A stretch of 64,000 nt of DNA from Hydractinia symbiolongicarpus. Lineage: Eukaryota; Cnidaria; Hydrozoa; Anthoathecata; Hydractiniidae. Each line of letters opens with the position of its first letter. The stretch's first letter is position 1. The stretch spans positions 11,594,001 through 11,658,000 of the forward strand of contig NC_079883.1 in NCBI RefSeq assembly GCF_029227915.1, in the 5' to 3' direction. Both the position numbers and the translations under genes were made by a program. This document shows, one piece after another, positions 44,769-55,970 of the stretch. Below the pieces are notes generated by a model. The model was not told the DNA's origin and ran no database searches. It saw only the letters and a list, made by a program, of their open reading frames with translations.

Positions 44769-44841
44769 CGACCCTGCCAGGAGTCGAACCTGGAATCCCC
44801 TGATTCGTAGTCAGATGCCTTATCCATTGGGCCACAGGGCC
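44769..44841 (-). tRNA. tRNA-Arg (ACG), repeat G
   Basis: Block 2 version. The repeat breaks off about 120 bp further on, before H1. Confidence 0.92.
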
Positions 44842-44962
44842 ATGCTTATGACTTCGCCCCATCGTCATTTTGGCTTGCGCATTCGTTTTACTTACGACAG
44901 AATTCTTCGTGTTTGTAGCCATGAAAGAAAGGGACTTCTGTGAGTGAATTTTTTTACTGTGG

Positions 44963-45462
44963 NNNNNNNNNNNNNNNNNNNNNNNNNNNNNNNNNNNNNN
45001 NNNNNNNNNNNNNNNNNNNNNNNNNNNNNNNNNNNNNNNNNNNNNNNNNNNNNNNNNNNNNNNNNNNNNNNNNNNNNNNNNNNNNNNNNNNNNNNNNNNN
45101 NNNNNNNNNNNNNNNNNNNNNNNNNNNNNNNNNNNNNNNNNNNNNNNNNNNNNNNNNNNNNNNNNNNNNNNNNNNNNNNNNNNNNNNNNNNNNNNNNNNN
45201 NNNNNNNNNNNNNNNNNNNNNNNNNNNNNNNNNNNNNNNNNNNNNNNNNNNNNNNNNNNNNNNNNNNNNNNNNNNNNNNNNNNNNNNNNNNNNNNNNNNN
45301 NNNNNNNNNNNNNNNNNNNNNNNNNNNNNNNNNNNNNNNNNNNNNNNNNNNNNNNNNNNNNNNNNNNNNNNNNNNNNNNNNNNNNNNNNNNNNNNNNNNN
45401 NNNNNNNNNNNNNNNNNNNNNNNNNNNNNNNNNNNNNNNNNNNNNNNNNNNNNNNNNNNNNN
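44963..45462. other. Assembly gap (500 N)
   Basis: Exactly 500 N. Array sequence on the left, unrelated AT-rich DNA on the right; true distance and adjacency are unknown. Confidence 1.
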
Positions 45463-45471
45463 AAGCTAACC

Positions 45472-45543
45472 CGCGGATTTAATCCATGGGATGCCGACTA
45501 GTATATATATATACTAGTCGATAAAGCCCGTGGAAAAATCCAC
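45472..45543. repeat. Long imperfect inverted repeat with 26-bp perfect core
   Basis: The core 45495..45520 is perfectly palindromic, with 13-base arms beginning CGACTAGTATATA. The flanks continue imperfectly (GCGGATTT..TCCATGGG against CCCGTGGAAAAATCCAC), so the DNA or RNA could form a long hairpin. Confidence 0.8.
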
Positions 45544-45544
45544 T

Positions 45545-45935
45545 GAGGCAGGATGAAATTGAAAAATAAGCGTCATATGAATTTTGATGACGTCAGCAAC
45601 CCATCTACAAAAAAAAAATAGTACCTTGTTTTCTTGTTTCCTCCATTGTGTAGGGCTTACACTGCTGATCAAGAAAATGTATATGATCGTGTGGTGTTGA
45701 TGAGGCGAGTAATGAAATATAAGGGTTTAAAAATTTTGCTGATGTCAGCAATGGCCCGTCAAAACCCCCAAATTTTTTTTAGAAATTTGTATACCTGTTG
45801 CCTTTATCGTATAGATCTTGAAACGTTGATGAAGAAAATGTATAGGATTATGTACTTTTGACAAACGGTTGAAGAGATATCAAGGTTTAAAGGTTTTTTG
45901 ATGACGTCATCAACCTGTCCATTCCGAAACGGATT
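45545..45935. repeat. Degenerate minisatellite with TGACGTCA-type cores
   Basis: Three related copies spaced 152 and 162 bp start at about 45582, 45734 and 45896 (TTTTGATGACGTCAGCAAC, TTTTGCTGATGTCAGCAA, TTTTGATGACGTCATCAAC). A second shared segment, GAAGAAAATGTATA-like, lies in between. No gene. Confidence 0.65.
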
Positions 45936-47243
45936 CGGGGACCCAGGTTTGGGAAACTTACCCAAATTGGTCCCAGGTAGTCCCTAGTTACCCACGCAAG
46001 AGATGACGTCAGTTATTTCCATCCGTTTCCAAGTTATTTAGCCTTAAATTTAAAAGTGCAATGCAATGGCTTCTCTAATCTTAATATACTTTCCTTTGAC
46101 GGCAATACTATTTTAACGTTAAAGTTTGGTAATTTACAGACCAAATTTATAGGCGATGTTTTATAGACTTTATCAAAGAAATTTATCCACTTTGCAAAAG
46201 TCACAGACAGAACTGGCGTATTATTATATAGATATATAAATATATAAAGTATAAAAAAATTCAACTTACCTTAGCATGTTTATTGATTTCTTCTTTCTAA
46301 ATTAATTAGTTAGGTATTAATTAGGTAAAACAATTATCATTTAGTTTTAAAGAGCATATAAACAATTCAACCACATATAAAAAAAATTTTTTGGGCGGTA
46401 TTTCATGGTATATTATATTGTGAATTAAGATTAAAAATAGAAAAACAAACAACAATTTCTCTAAGACTTCCATTTCACAAAACTCAACATATTTTGACAT
46501 ATTGACATATTTTTCGCATAACCAGAACTCTAATGAAAGTTTGTATCAATATCTGGAATAAATATATATAAGTTTTGTTACCTAACCAAAATATCTTCAG
46601 AGATAAGTCCTGTGCTATTTCATGTCAAATCATAGAAACTTGTGAGCTTATACATCTATCTATCTGTGGGTGGGCTTATACATGTGTTGGGAAAAAGTAT
46701 CAAAAGTACAGTATATGGAGAAATCTTTCTTAAAAGTAAGTTAGCCAACTTTCAAACCAAAACTACTTGACATCTTCTACCTGGGTCATTTTAAAGTTAC
46801 AGTAGTGGTAACCAAATGAAAGGTAATCACTAAGTTTCATAATGTGCGCGCATATAAAAACAGCATATTTTTTATATGTGGATTTGCAGATTTTTAGGCC
46901 ACCCTCAAAAATATAATTGGGTAGCATTACTGGACCGATTCACTATGAAATACAAAATTCGATTGAGAGACTTAATAAATTTGTGAAAACAATAAACCAA
47001 ACAAATGGTAAAACTTTTTCCAGCCATTGCAATTTAGCATTTTAAGCATTGGCAAATAATTGCCATAGCAATTTCCACGCTTATAAGAACACTGGCAGAT
47101 TTGTAAGTCACATCACGTTTTACTAAAAAGTAAAATTTAAACTAACAGAACTTTTTAGCAAATTCACTATTTTCCGCATCAATTTATGCTTCCACACATG
47201 TTGTAGTAACATACTTATAGCATTCTCACTTTATATCTTGTTC
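45936..47243. other. AT-rich intergenic DNA, no gene recognised
   Basis: Apart from a G/C-richer stretch near 45940..46020 (GGGGACCCAGGTTTGGG, TTACCCAAATTGG), which looks like dispersed repeat, I see only low-complexity AT-rich sequence. The open frames here are short and unconvincing. Confidence 0.5.
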
Positions 47244-47246
47244 TTA

Positions 47247-48940
47247 GGGATCATCTCTGAGATCATTTCATTTTTGATACGAATTGAAAACGATTTTCAT
47301 CGTATGGAATCAGTTCATTATTTTTTAACATCGTTTTATAATCGTATCATGAAACGAATTAAACGTTTCATATTTTTTTTTACTAAACGATTATATAGTT
47401 TACTATGAAAAATGAAACTATTTTGAAACGATTTTTAAAAAAAGGTTTGAAACAATTTGATACGATTGTCAAATTATCAAATGTGATACGATGCTAAAGG
47501 TGGATGACGTTATTGAAACAAATTTTGAAATGAATTAACTAATTAAAAACCAATTACACTTGTGAAATATAAACTTGTCTTTTCGTTAAGAAGTTGCTGT
47601 ATAAAAAGCTTTAAAGTTGCCGTATTTTGATCTAATGTGACGAAAAAACGTCGCTGCGAAGTCTAAAGTTGCCGTATATCATTCTAAAATGAAGAGAAAG
47701 CGTTCCTTTTTTTCTCTTTAACTTATATTGTTTTAGTTATTTTTTAACTTATTTCTCCGAAAGACGATTATAAATATATAGCTAAAGCTTAAATTATAAA
47801 ATCAAAAAATCGCTACTAAACGGAACATATAGATATTCGCTGCATTCCTTTAACAAATGACATAAGACATATTTAAAATTTATTCAAAAAGAACTCAATA
47901 CTTATGACCTTACTTCACTTAGGTGCTTTATTTTTTTCTCTCAATAACGATTTTTTTTACTCTCTCTAAAACACGATTCTGGAGATCAATTCTTCTTTTG
48001 TGTCGAATGTTATTCTAATCTATTTATATCTTTGCAATCACATTGAGCATATTGAAATGATTTGCTTCTGGTAATGGAGCAGTATGACAGGTACCATTTT
48101 TAGGTGTTATTGGCATGTATTTCAAAATCTAGTGCCCAGGACTAAATTGATAAATGCTGTTAAGATCAGTAAAAAAAATTAAAATTAAGTTTGAATGATA
48201 TTCTTTTCTTTTTTATAGTTGCTACTTTTAAACAACAGGTGGCCACAAGAATGTAAAAAAAATTAAAAAATACAAGACACAGGTAAAACATCTTCTCCTT
48301 ATTGCTGCAATTCATTTTATGATGCACACTGTGATTGCTGAAATATAAATAGATAACAAAATTCTATAAACGTTAGAAATATTATTCCATACGTCGTCGT
48401 TACAGACAGGCCGTGATAATTATTTTGTTCATTTTTATGTCAAGAAAACTTAGATTTAATAAAAAGAAACATTCTAGATGACATTGTAGTGCGTTTTGAA
48501 TAAGTTTAGGAAATAAAAAAGAGCTACGTAATGAAAAAACTTTAGTAATGAAATAGATGAATTAAAAAAAGTAAGCAAATCTATATGTATAAATGCGATT
48601 TTTTACGATGTAGGAATTTACCTACAGCACATAGGTTTTATTGAGAGAAAAAGAATGTAAAACAAACACCTTGAAACGATTTTGAAATGATCTAACATAA
48701 ATATACTCAAACGATTTCAAGTAAATATAATAAAACAATCTTGAAACGATTTTGAAACGATTTTAGTTTTTAATAAAACGATTTACAAAATAGTGAAACG
48801 ATTTCCATGCAATTTGAAACGATTTAAAAAAATTAAACATTACTTTAAAATCGTTTCAAATTCGTATCACATGCTATGCTAATTAAAAAAACGAAACGAT
48901 ATGAAACAATTTTTTTTGAAACGATCTCGGAGACGATCCC
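47247..48940. mobile_element. Non-autonomous DNA transposon, 1694 bp, TTA target duplication
   Basis: The ends are inverted: GGGATCATCTCTGAGATC on the left and GGGATCGTCTCCGAGATC as the right-end complement, with 3 mismatches in 23 bases. Flanking TTA (47244..47246 and 48941..48943) looks like a 3-bp target duplication. Many TGAAACGATTT-type subterminal repeats, related to the inner part of the terminal repeat, fill about 200-250 bp at each side. No transposase is encoded. A 3-bp TTA duplication fits PIF/Harbinger elements; that family assignment is inference. Confidence 0.75.
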
Positions 48941-48943
48941 TTA

Positions 48944-49991
48944 ATATAATGCACTGTTTAGTTTTGTTCGTGAAATGCAAGTATTTATGTTTTAGCTATT
49001 TTATACCCCCTAAATTTAAAGAAAAAACAAGAAAGTGAAAGTTTTTAACCTTTAATGATTTTCTTATTCACCTGAGAAAACCATGCTTTTGGCACAGGCA
49101 GAACCAATCAAATTTATTTAACTTTCACATATAGCATTAATATCTTCACACATTATAGAGCATAGTAGATTAATTGCTTTGTGTTTTTCTAGCTAGCTTA
49201 TGCAGTGTTGTTGAGACTGTGCTTTTTCATTTTACTCCTCAGTTTGCCATATCTTTTCCCGATTCGAATTTACACAGAGCAAGCGAAAACCATGGGAACA
49301 ACACATGATCTGGCTACACTAGAGGCAACAGATAAACAAATTTCACAAAATTTGTATTTGTGTATTCGCTGTTTATGAAAACAAAACCAAGGTCATAGCT
49401 TATATAAAGAAGAGATACTACCACGGCTGTTTTGTTAAGAAAAATAAACAGTTATTGTGAGTGGTTAAGGTCTCAGTGTACTAATGTTATTAACATCTTC
49501 AACATTATGAGAAAGGCGTTGTGATAAAGCCTTGTATCCCTGTGGCGTAGATATCTCTTGAATGGAGAAAGGGTTTGAAAATTTCGTATTGCTGGTCAGC
49601 TTAACCGTAAGAAGACAATCTTGAAAGCGTGCTCAAGTATGCGGACGCGTCAGAAATAACTACCATGAGGTGCCATTTAAATTTTTTAAAAGATATGAGG
49701 TGCGGATGACAAAACATTTTAAAAAATGGGTATAGAAAATACGTCCACTTTTTGCGGCACAAACTTTTATGTTTGCAAGAGAAAAATTGTACGTTTATAC
49801 TAATGCCACAAGTGAAAACCTATGAAAGCGGTTGCTTATAAACGCTGAAGAACGAAACACGGAACACCGGAAGAACCCGGAACACTGGAACAAGTAAACT
49901 GGAACAACCCGAGAGATAGTAAAATGTTCCTTCTAGCACAGTCGCGCATAGACGTCACAACAGGTCCTGAATATCCAGGACCATGCAGTGT
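48944..49991. other. AT-rich DNA left of the visible Polinton repeat
   Basis: No gene recognised. It holds short GGAACAC/TGGAACAA repeats near 49860..49912 and a small hairpin GGTCCTG/CAGGACC at 49963..49982. The left terminal repeat of the Polinton may extend into this stretch, but its right partner is cut by the window edge, so the true element end cannot be placed. Confidence 0.4.
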
Positions 49992-50141
49992 TGAGCCATG
50001 GAATTCAAGGGGTTATCCCTATTAATCAATGCCTATCCATGGTAAGGCCCTAGTAAGTGATGACGTCATCAATACAGCAAATGAGTTAAAATTCTAGCAC
50101 AGGGGGGATTCCCTAAAAATCAACGCATGCGCAGTAAAGAG
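49992..50141 (+). repeat. Left terminal inverted repeat (visible 150 bp)
   Basis: Aligns without gaps to the complement of 63851..64000, with 5 mismatches in 150. It contains TGATGACGTCATCA (CRE-like palindrome). The outer end is not determinable here. Confidence 0.92.
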
Positions 50142-50208
50142 CGGAGTAACTGTGTTAGTCGAGCAGAATGAAATCCTCTCAGAAAGTAAAATTCTATACA
50201 TTAAAGAA

Positions 50209-52940
50209 ATGAATACATACACCGTGAAACAGTTACGCGATATTGCGAAAACGCGTGCCTTAACCGGGTATTATAAGCTACGTAAGGCTGAATTGATTTC
50301 TTTATTGGATGTACCACAATACGCCCGGAGACCACCTAAAAGGGTTCCAGTTAAACCAACATCGGAGGATGTACCAGAGTATGCTTGGAGGCCACCTAAA
50401 CAACCAGCTAGGCCTATAGTACCAGGGGATATGGATATCTTCGAGAAACAGGAGATGGCGGAGTCCCGTCCAGCTATGGAAGGTAAAATCAGGGAATGGC
50501 ATAACTGGGTATTGCCACCATCTGAGATGGACATTTTTAAGAAACACGAACTGTCGAAAAATCATGTATGTACCGGACCCCCTGACAGTCTACAGGGGTG
50601 AGGACTGTGTGATGAGGTTCGTTAACCACCTAGAGGATGAAGTTAAGAGACAATATTATACCTACCCTCAGCAGGACATGCTGCCTCTAACAGAGGTCCT
50701 GAAAAGGGAGCACAACGAGGCCACGTACTGCCATATATGATTAAAACCCTTCGATGATTGTGAGAATAACCGCAAAGTAAGGGACCATTGTCACTACACG
50801 GGGTTGTATAGAGGTGCGGCCCATAACAGCTGTAACCTCAAATACAAGATACCGGGTCACATACATGTGATATTCCACAATCTCTCGGGGTACGATGCGC
50901 ACCTGTTTATCGGAGAACTGGGTGAAAAGTACGACACCCAGGACATTTGGTTGTATTGCTGAGAATACCGAAAAGTATATAAGTTTCAACGTGAAAATCA
51001 AGGTACCACTTGCGGGCGTAGGATATAAGGATGGTGAAACGTATAAAAAGATCGAAATAAGGTTTATAGATTCCTGTCGATTTATGGCATCAAGCCTTGA
51101 CAAATTAGCAAGCAACCTCAACAATGAACAGTGTAAAAATCCCCGTTGGTTTTTTAATGAGAATAACACGTTTCAACTCATGCGCAGAAAAGGCGTGTAC
51201 CCCTATGAGTATATGGATGGATGGCAGCGATTCGAAGAGTTAGAGCTACCTCCGAAGGAGGCATTTTACAGCAAGCTGAACATGAAGGGTATCAGCGATG
51301 AAGATTATCGATATGCTAAAAACGTATGGAATGTCATTACCCCAGAGGGTGATAACGTCACCATGGGAGACTACCAGGATGTGTACCTCAGCACGGACGT
51401 ACTGCTATTAGCCGACGTGTTTGAAAAGTTTCGAGACGTGTGCTTGACGAATTACAAGCTTGATCCCACACACTTCTACAACGCGCCCGGCCTGGCATGG
51501 AAGGCAGCACTGAAATATACCGGAATCAAGCTGGAGCTCCTCACAGACCCCGACATGCTATTGATGTTTGAGAAGGGTATCCAAGAAAGTATAACCCAGG
51601 CTGTACATCGCTATGCCAAAGCTAATAACAAGTATAGGGAGACCAGTACGATCCAGGGGTTGAATCATCCTACCTCGATGCAAACAACCTATACGGCTGG
51701 GCGATGCGTCAAGACCTACCCACGGATGGCTTTAAATGGGTATTGAATGTAGAGGCCTTTACCGAAAAGCGGATCGAAAAGCTCGTTGGGGACAATAGGC
51801 ATTGTTATATTGCCAACACTATGAACAATAAGAGCACACTTTTGTAAAAATTGAGTTAGAGAAAATTACGCTCTGAATATAAAAGGCATAGGTCTATCCT
51901 AAATTACCCGGAGAGGCTACACGATAGGCATAACGAGCTGCCGTTCCTACCCGAGCGCACTATGGTCCACAAGGTCGAGAAATTGGTAACGAATTTGGAG
52001 GACAAGCGAAACATGGGCTTGAATTGAAGAGAGTGCGCAGGGTCATCCAGTTTAACCAGAAAGCATGGTTGAAGGGGTACATCGATCACAACACGATGTT
52101 GAGAACAGGTGCCAAAAACGAGTTGGAGAAGGACTTTTATAAGCTGATGAATTTAAGCGTGTTTGGCAAGACGATGGAGAATATTAGAAACCATGCAACA
52201 TCCAACTGGTCACCAATGAGGACAAGTATATGAAGCTTGTGATAAGGCCGAATTTAAAGGGTGAAAGTCGATTCAGCGAGTACCTCCTAGGCGTTGAAAT
52301 GGGTAAAACTGAGGTGAAGATGAATAAGCCCGTATACATTAGCCAGGCAATACTGGACATGTCGAAGCTAGTCATGCAAGAGTTTCACTATGATTTTAAG
52401 CAGCCCAAATACGGGAGCAAGCTGTGGCTCTGCTACATGGACACAGACTCCTTTGTATACCATAAAAGGACACATGATTTCTATGTTGATATCGCGCAGG
52501 ATGCTGAAACACGCTTTGACATAAGTGCGTATAATCCGGAAGATAACAGACCTCTTCCTGTAGGGAAACACAAGACGGTCGTAGGCCTCATAAAGAATGA
52601 ATTAGGTGGCAAAATCATGACCGAATTCAATACCCTAAGGCCCAAGCTCTATGCTTACAAGGGCCTTGCAAAAGACGGCGGTGATCGCAAAGCGAAGGGC
52701 GTCAAAAAATGTGTGACTAAAAAATCCATCACCTTTGATGACTATCGGCGATGCCTGGAAGAAGGCGTTGACGTCTACAAGAGCCAAGTGCTGATTCAAA
52801 ACAAAAGCCATCAAATCTACACCCGGGAGGTGAACAAGTTAGCATTAAACAGGGCAAAACACGACAAACGGCTCGTACAACCCGATCAAATTACAACACT
52901 TGCCAGGGGCCATTACCGCCTAGCGTCTACAGGGGAATAA
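50209..52940 (+). pseudogene. polB: DNA polymerase B (Polinton, protein-primed type), broken
   Basis: Replicates the element. The N-terminus (from ATG 50209) has a Rho_N/SAP-like helical segment (YTVKQLRDIAKTRAL) and two VPxYAxRPPK repeats. Next come an endonuclease-VII-like zinc region (HCHYTG, HNSCNLKYK, about 50780..50850), Exo II NLSGYD (about 50880), Exo III YLSTD (about 51385), motif A DANNLYGW (about 51675), motif B NLSVFGK (about 52150) and motif C YMDTDS (about 52435). All catalytic motifs remain, but they lie in different frames. There is a frameshift near 50570, a TGA near 50738, and frameshifts near 50950, 51640, 51840, 52025 and 52200. The first 149-codon frame could instead be a separate gene. 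The upstream GTG at 50152 is unlikely as a eukaryotic start. Confidence 0.92.
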
Positions 52941-52941
52941 A

Positions 52942-53460
52942 ATGGACATATGCCTACTAATCGCTATGATCCTACCGCATGCTACGATCGCTTATATTTT
53001 TTTTCGTTATAAACGACTACTAATAAAGATGTCAGATATCGCAAGAGTATTCGACGATGCCTCTGCAGAATATGAACAGGTAGAGAAACCTATTGATAAA
53101 CGCCAGTTCTGAAAGAGGCCCTACGTAAGGGCAAGGGTCACCTTTTACCCAAAGAATTGCACCGAAGCTTTTGTCAACAAGGCTCCAGATGAGGCCATCG
53201 ATAAGGTACATACCGACTACATCCAGCGGGAATTGCAAGAGAAGGGCGAGAAAACAGCTAAGGCACTGTCTACCCATGTTATAAGCCTGTATGCTAGCAT
53301 GATTGGAAACATTGTAGATATTGACAGTGTAGATGAACTGCGCAGGGATATTGAGGAGGACCCTATTATCCGAGACAGTATGACGGACCTTGGCATCCTC
53401 GTGTACTGTACGATTGGGAGGTGTTTAGCCCCAATATACATATGGGAGACATATGGGTAA
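52942..53460 (+). pseudogene. Polinton protein of unknown function, N-terminal membrane segment
   Basis: ATG 52942 directly overlaps the polB stop (GGGGAATAAAATG). The frame has an N-terminal hydrophobic helix (ICLLIAMILPHATIAYIFF), then a charged middle, and runs to 53460. It is interrupted by one TGA at 53110..53112; the same frame stays open on both sides, about 56 and 115 codons, so I treat it as one gene with a nonsense mutation. Not recognised further. Confidence 0.55.
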
Positions 53461-53505
53461 AAAGAAAAAGGAGGAGGTGGAGGAGGCGGGGACTGCTATA
53501 ATAAA

Positions 53506-53877
53506 ATGAGTGAACAAGAAGGAAAACAAAAGGAGAGAGTCATAACCAAGACGAAGAACGAGGGTCGTGTTGCAGCCGGCAAGAGACCTGCCGAATGGAA
53601 CCGTAAGAACAAGGCCGACTTACAGAAGAACGTGGGCAAAGGTTCTTCACAAGATGATCAAGAACCTGCCACAACCCCTAGCAAGTCAATGGATGTCTAC
53701 ATGTACGGGGTAGGGACTCTGGCCATACTGGCAATAGGAGTCGGCGTTTGGTATAAATTTGGCAGGGGTAAAAATGAATCTCAAAACCCGGCACCTGAGC
53801 CCCAGCAAGAAAACAGGGCAAAACCCGGTCAAATATCGATAGTTTTAAGATGCAAAGAAGGCTTTGGGGGTTTCTAA
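53506..53877 (+). CDS. Small single-pass membrane protein (Polinton)
   Basis: 123 codons with start context TATAATAAAATG. Residues 1-60 are polar and basic, residues about 65-85 form one membrane segment (YGVGTLAILAIGVGVWYKFG), and the tail is Pro/Gln/Glu-rich. Homologous sequence may continue after a frameshift into 53891..54085. Such short membrane proteins are common Polinton cargo; role unknown. Confidence 0.55.
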   Translation: MSEQEGKQKERVITKTKNEGRVAAGKRPAEWNRKNKADLQKNVGKGSSQDDQEPATTPSKSMDVYMYGVGTLAILAIGVGVWYKFGRGKNESQNPAPEPQQENRAKPGQISIVLRCKEGFGGF

Positions 53878-53890
53878 ACCTGGGGCGAAT

Positions 53891-54085
53891 ATGGACCTGG
53901 AGGACAGTCTGAAGCTCGCACGCTATATGACGGCGGCGATTCTATTCGACGAATACGCTATTAAACAAGGGTGGTACAAAAAAACACTGATACCTAAGTG
54001 TCCGGTAAAACTCGTTTTTGTCCTTAAAGACAAACACGAATTATGGAAGGAACCAGGAGTTGTTCGAAATGCAAACGCTTTTTAA
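53891..54085 (+). CDS. Small Polinton ORF, possibly C-terminal part of the preceding gene
   Basis: 64 codons from ATG 53891. Contains LARYMTAAILFDEYAIKQGWYK. The frame is open upstream to about 53849, so it may be the shifted C-terminus of the 53506 gene. No family recognised. Confidence 0.35.
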   Translation: MDLEDSLKLARYMTAAILFDEYAIKQGWYKKTLIPKCPVKLVFVLKDKHELWKEPGVVRNANAF

Positions 54086-54368
54086 CCCCAGACAATTTCG
54101 AAATCAAGGGATGCCTCGATAAAAAGTAACTGTCAAAGGCAAGCGCCGGACCCCTATACAACTCCTGCACGAGGTCATAATTATACTTCAGGACCTTATT
54201 AAAGCCCAGTTCTCCAAAGGCTATACTTGGGAAAACTTTGAATTGTCTATCCACCACAAAACACCATTCAGGTACCAGGAGACCTACCGGTCTCCGACGC
54301 TTGCCGAGGTGGCGAAAGCATTACATAGGGCGTATATCTCAATAATGAATGGAGAGCAAACATTGTAG
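54043..54368 (+). pseudogene. Zinc-knuckle/HNH-like protein, frameshifted
   Basis: From ATG 54043 the first 28 codons hold CSKC followed by LTPDNFEIKG. After a shift near 54128 an open frame continues to 54368 with WENFELSIHHKTPF, which resembles the His-rich core of HNH nucleases. The assignment is tentative. It overlaps the end of the preceding frame and the start of the next gene. Confidence 0.35.
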
Positions 54369-54755
54369 AGGTTGCAAAAAACTGGTTCCCCCAGACAAGT
54401 TCAAGATTAGGGCAATAATACGACAAAGAGCTGTAGGGATTGCCTGGACAAAGCGAAGGCAAGGCGTTGTACCAAATGCAAGGACCATATTATCGAATAC
54501 AAGGTAGACCCTCTTACCATTGATAGGGAAATTAGAGGGCTTAAGCAGAATGGGAATTACCTGCTTTTGTATACCCTATTCACATACAACATCATACCCC
54601 GGTGCGCCGAACTCGTCGGGGAGGGCCCGGAGAAGGCACTGCTCGTGAAAAGGTACGGCAATGTATTGCGATGTCTACAAGGAAAATTAACATATGCTCC
54701 ACTACCTCTCGAATACCAGGCTCTGCCCTACCTGCCGGGGGTCTTTGGTGAATAA
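54349..54755 (+). pseudogene. Cys-rich zinc-binding protein, frameshifted
   Basis: ATG 54349 opens with CRGCKKLVPPDKFKIR, clearly related to the CSKC segment of the preceding gene. After a shift near 54418 come CRDC and CTKCK, then a mixed alpha-helical tail ending PYLPGVFGE. It looks like a two-ribbon zinc protein of unknown role. Confidence 0.45.
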
Positions 54756-54834
54756 CCATGGCGGTGTATGGATTTGTTCTGCATGTGCTGCCCTGTACCC
54801 CAAAATTCATGATAGAAAGTGGTCGAACTATTGA
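54694..54834 (+). CDS. Mini zinc-ribbon protein (46 aa)
   Basis: ATG 54694 to TGA 54834. Contains LCPTCRGS and WICSACAALYP, a CxxC-CxxC ribbon. It overlaps the end of the 54349 gene in another frame. Its stop lies 6 bases before the ATPase ATG. Function unknown. Confidence 0.5.
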   Translation: MLHYLSNTRLCPTCRGSLVNNHGGVWICSACAALYPKIHDRKWSNY

Positions 54835-54840
54835 AATAAA

Positions 54841-55132
54841 ATGTTGGACATTGTGGGGGACCCCCACATAGCAATTTTCACAGGGCCCACAAGTTGTGGC
54901 AAGACACAGCGTGTACTGAACCTCCTGGAGAAAAGCCTTGTTTTTATGGTATCCCTACGAAAGAAGCGATATGAAGATGATAGACGAAGAGACTAACATG
55001 ATCTCCGACTGGGATGACATCAAGGCCGATCTGAAAAACTCCAAGCATGCTTGCCTGTATGTGAGGTTGGAGCATCCCCGAAGTTATAAAATTCTCGAAT
55101 TACCACAGCTAAACCCTCCGGCCAAGCATTAG
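54841..55132 (+). pseudogene. Packaging ATPase (FtsK/HerA-type) remnant with internal deletion
   Basis: Polinton ATPases are thought to package DNA into capsids. ATG 54841 (context AAATAAAATG) leads to a Walker A motif GPTSCGKT (codons 15-22). About ten codons later the sequence jumps, after a frame change, to what looks like a C-terminal part (WYPYERSDMKMIDEE, then HACLYVRLEHPRSYKIL). Only about 97 codons remain of a usual 220-260, and Walker B is gone. It is inactive. Confidence 0.7.
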
Positions 55133-55142
55133 TATATAGAAA

Positions 55143-55935
55143 ATGTCTTCACAGCTCGCCTTATTTAACGCAATACCCGCAGGATCGATTGAGACCTTGT
55201 TCGATAAACAAAATCAGCCCCTGTTCAAACGTGCTGATCTCGAGAGATTCCTGTGTATTCCGAATGCTAAGAAGTATGGTCTTAATCGCCATATGACAAT
55301 ATGAAGGGGAGAACTAGAGGGTATACAGGGAACTGTACCCGGCGGGTACAGTTGTTTAGGTATGCCGGAAGGAGTGAAAAAAACGGCATGACATCTTCGT
55401 TACGTTGGACGGGGCGTTGGAAATTACCGTCAGGTCAAGAAAGCCTAAGGCTGTGGCTTTGACAAAATGGCTAGCTCAAAAAGGTGTGGAGAAATTACAG
55501 GATGAGCTCAGGAGCAGCGTCAAGCCCTCAGGGATAAGGAGAATGCCAAGGCCTTTCTCAATGATGAAATTGAGGATAGGGATAGTAAGCTCATGGCGCT
55601 GGGAGATGAAATTAAGGGGCTACAGCAACGTGCCGGGCTCCACCTGGAGGATCCCGGAAAAGATAATAGTATGGTCATTATCCAGAAGAACAACGACGAT
55701 CCATTCCAATACCTTGCCATTTGTGGTCAACAGGGGTATGTAGCTCAAAAAATACGGAATAAGCTTGTTGACTACCCCAAGGGTGAGATTGTGGTACTAG
55801 CAGAGACACCAAGCTATCGTCCATTAAAATTGGCTTCGAGAACGTGGATGTATTGAAGTCAACCCGGAGAGGGTCAGACATTTTAGGCTTGGTGAGCATT
55901 ACACGCATGAACGGCTCTTGGAGCTAGCGGAATAG
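55143..55935 (+). pseudogene. BRO-N/KilA-type Polinton protein, broken
   Basis: The start MSSQLALFNAIPAGS is followed by FKRADLERFLCIP, typical of the BRO-N DNA-binding domain of baculoviruses and large DNA viruses. Further on come DGALEITVRSRKPKAVALTKWL, a helical/coiled-coil stretch (about 55490..55640) and a C-terminal segment ending in HERLLELAE. There are at least three breaks: a stop near 55302, a shift near 55510 and a shift near 55835. Confidence 0.6.
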
Positions 55936-55970
55936 GTGGCCTCAGATCTGAGTACACCCAACCAAAACAC

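Noticed and set aside
45634-46264. Two frames of about 75 codons in AT-rich DNA
   Set aside because: They lie in the minisatellite and low-complexity DNA; no domain or homology recognised.
49860-49912. GGAACA repeats as the outer end of the Polinton
   Set aside because: The matching right end is outside the window, so this cannot be tested here.
50271-50565. 87-codon minus-strand frames opposite the polymerase N-terminus
   Set aside because: Shadows of the Pro-rich repeats.
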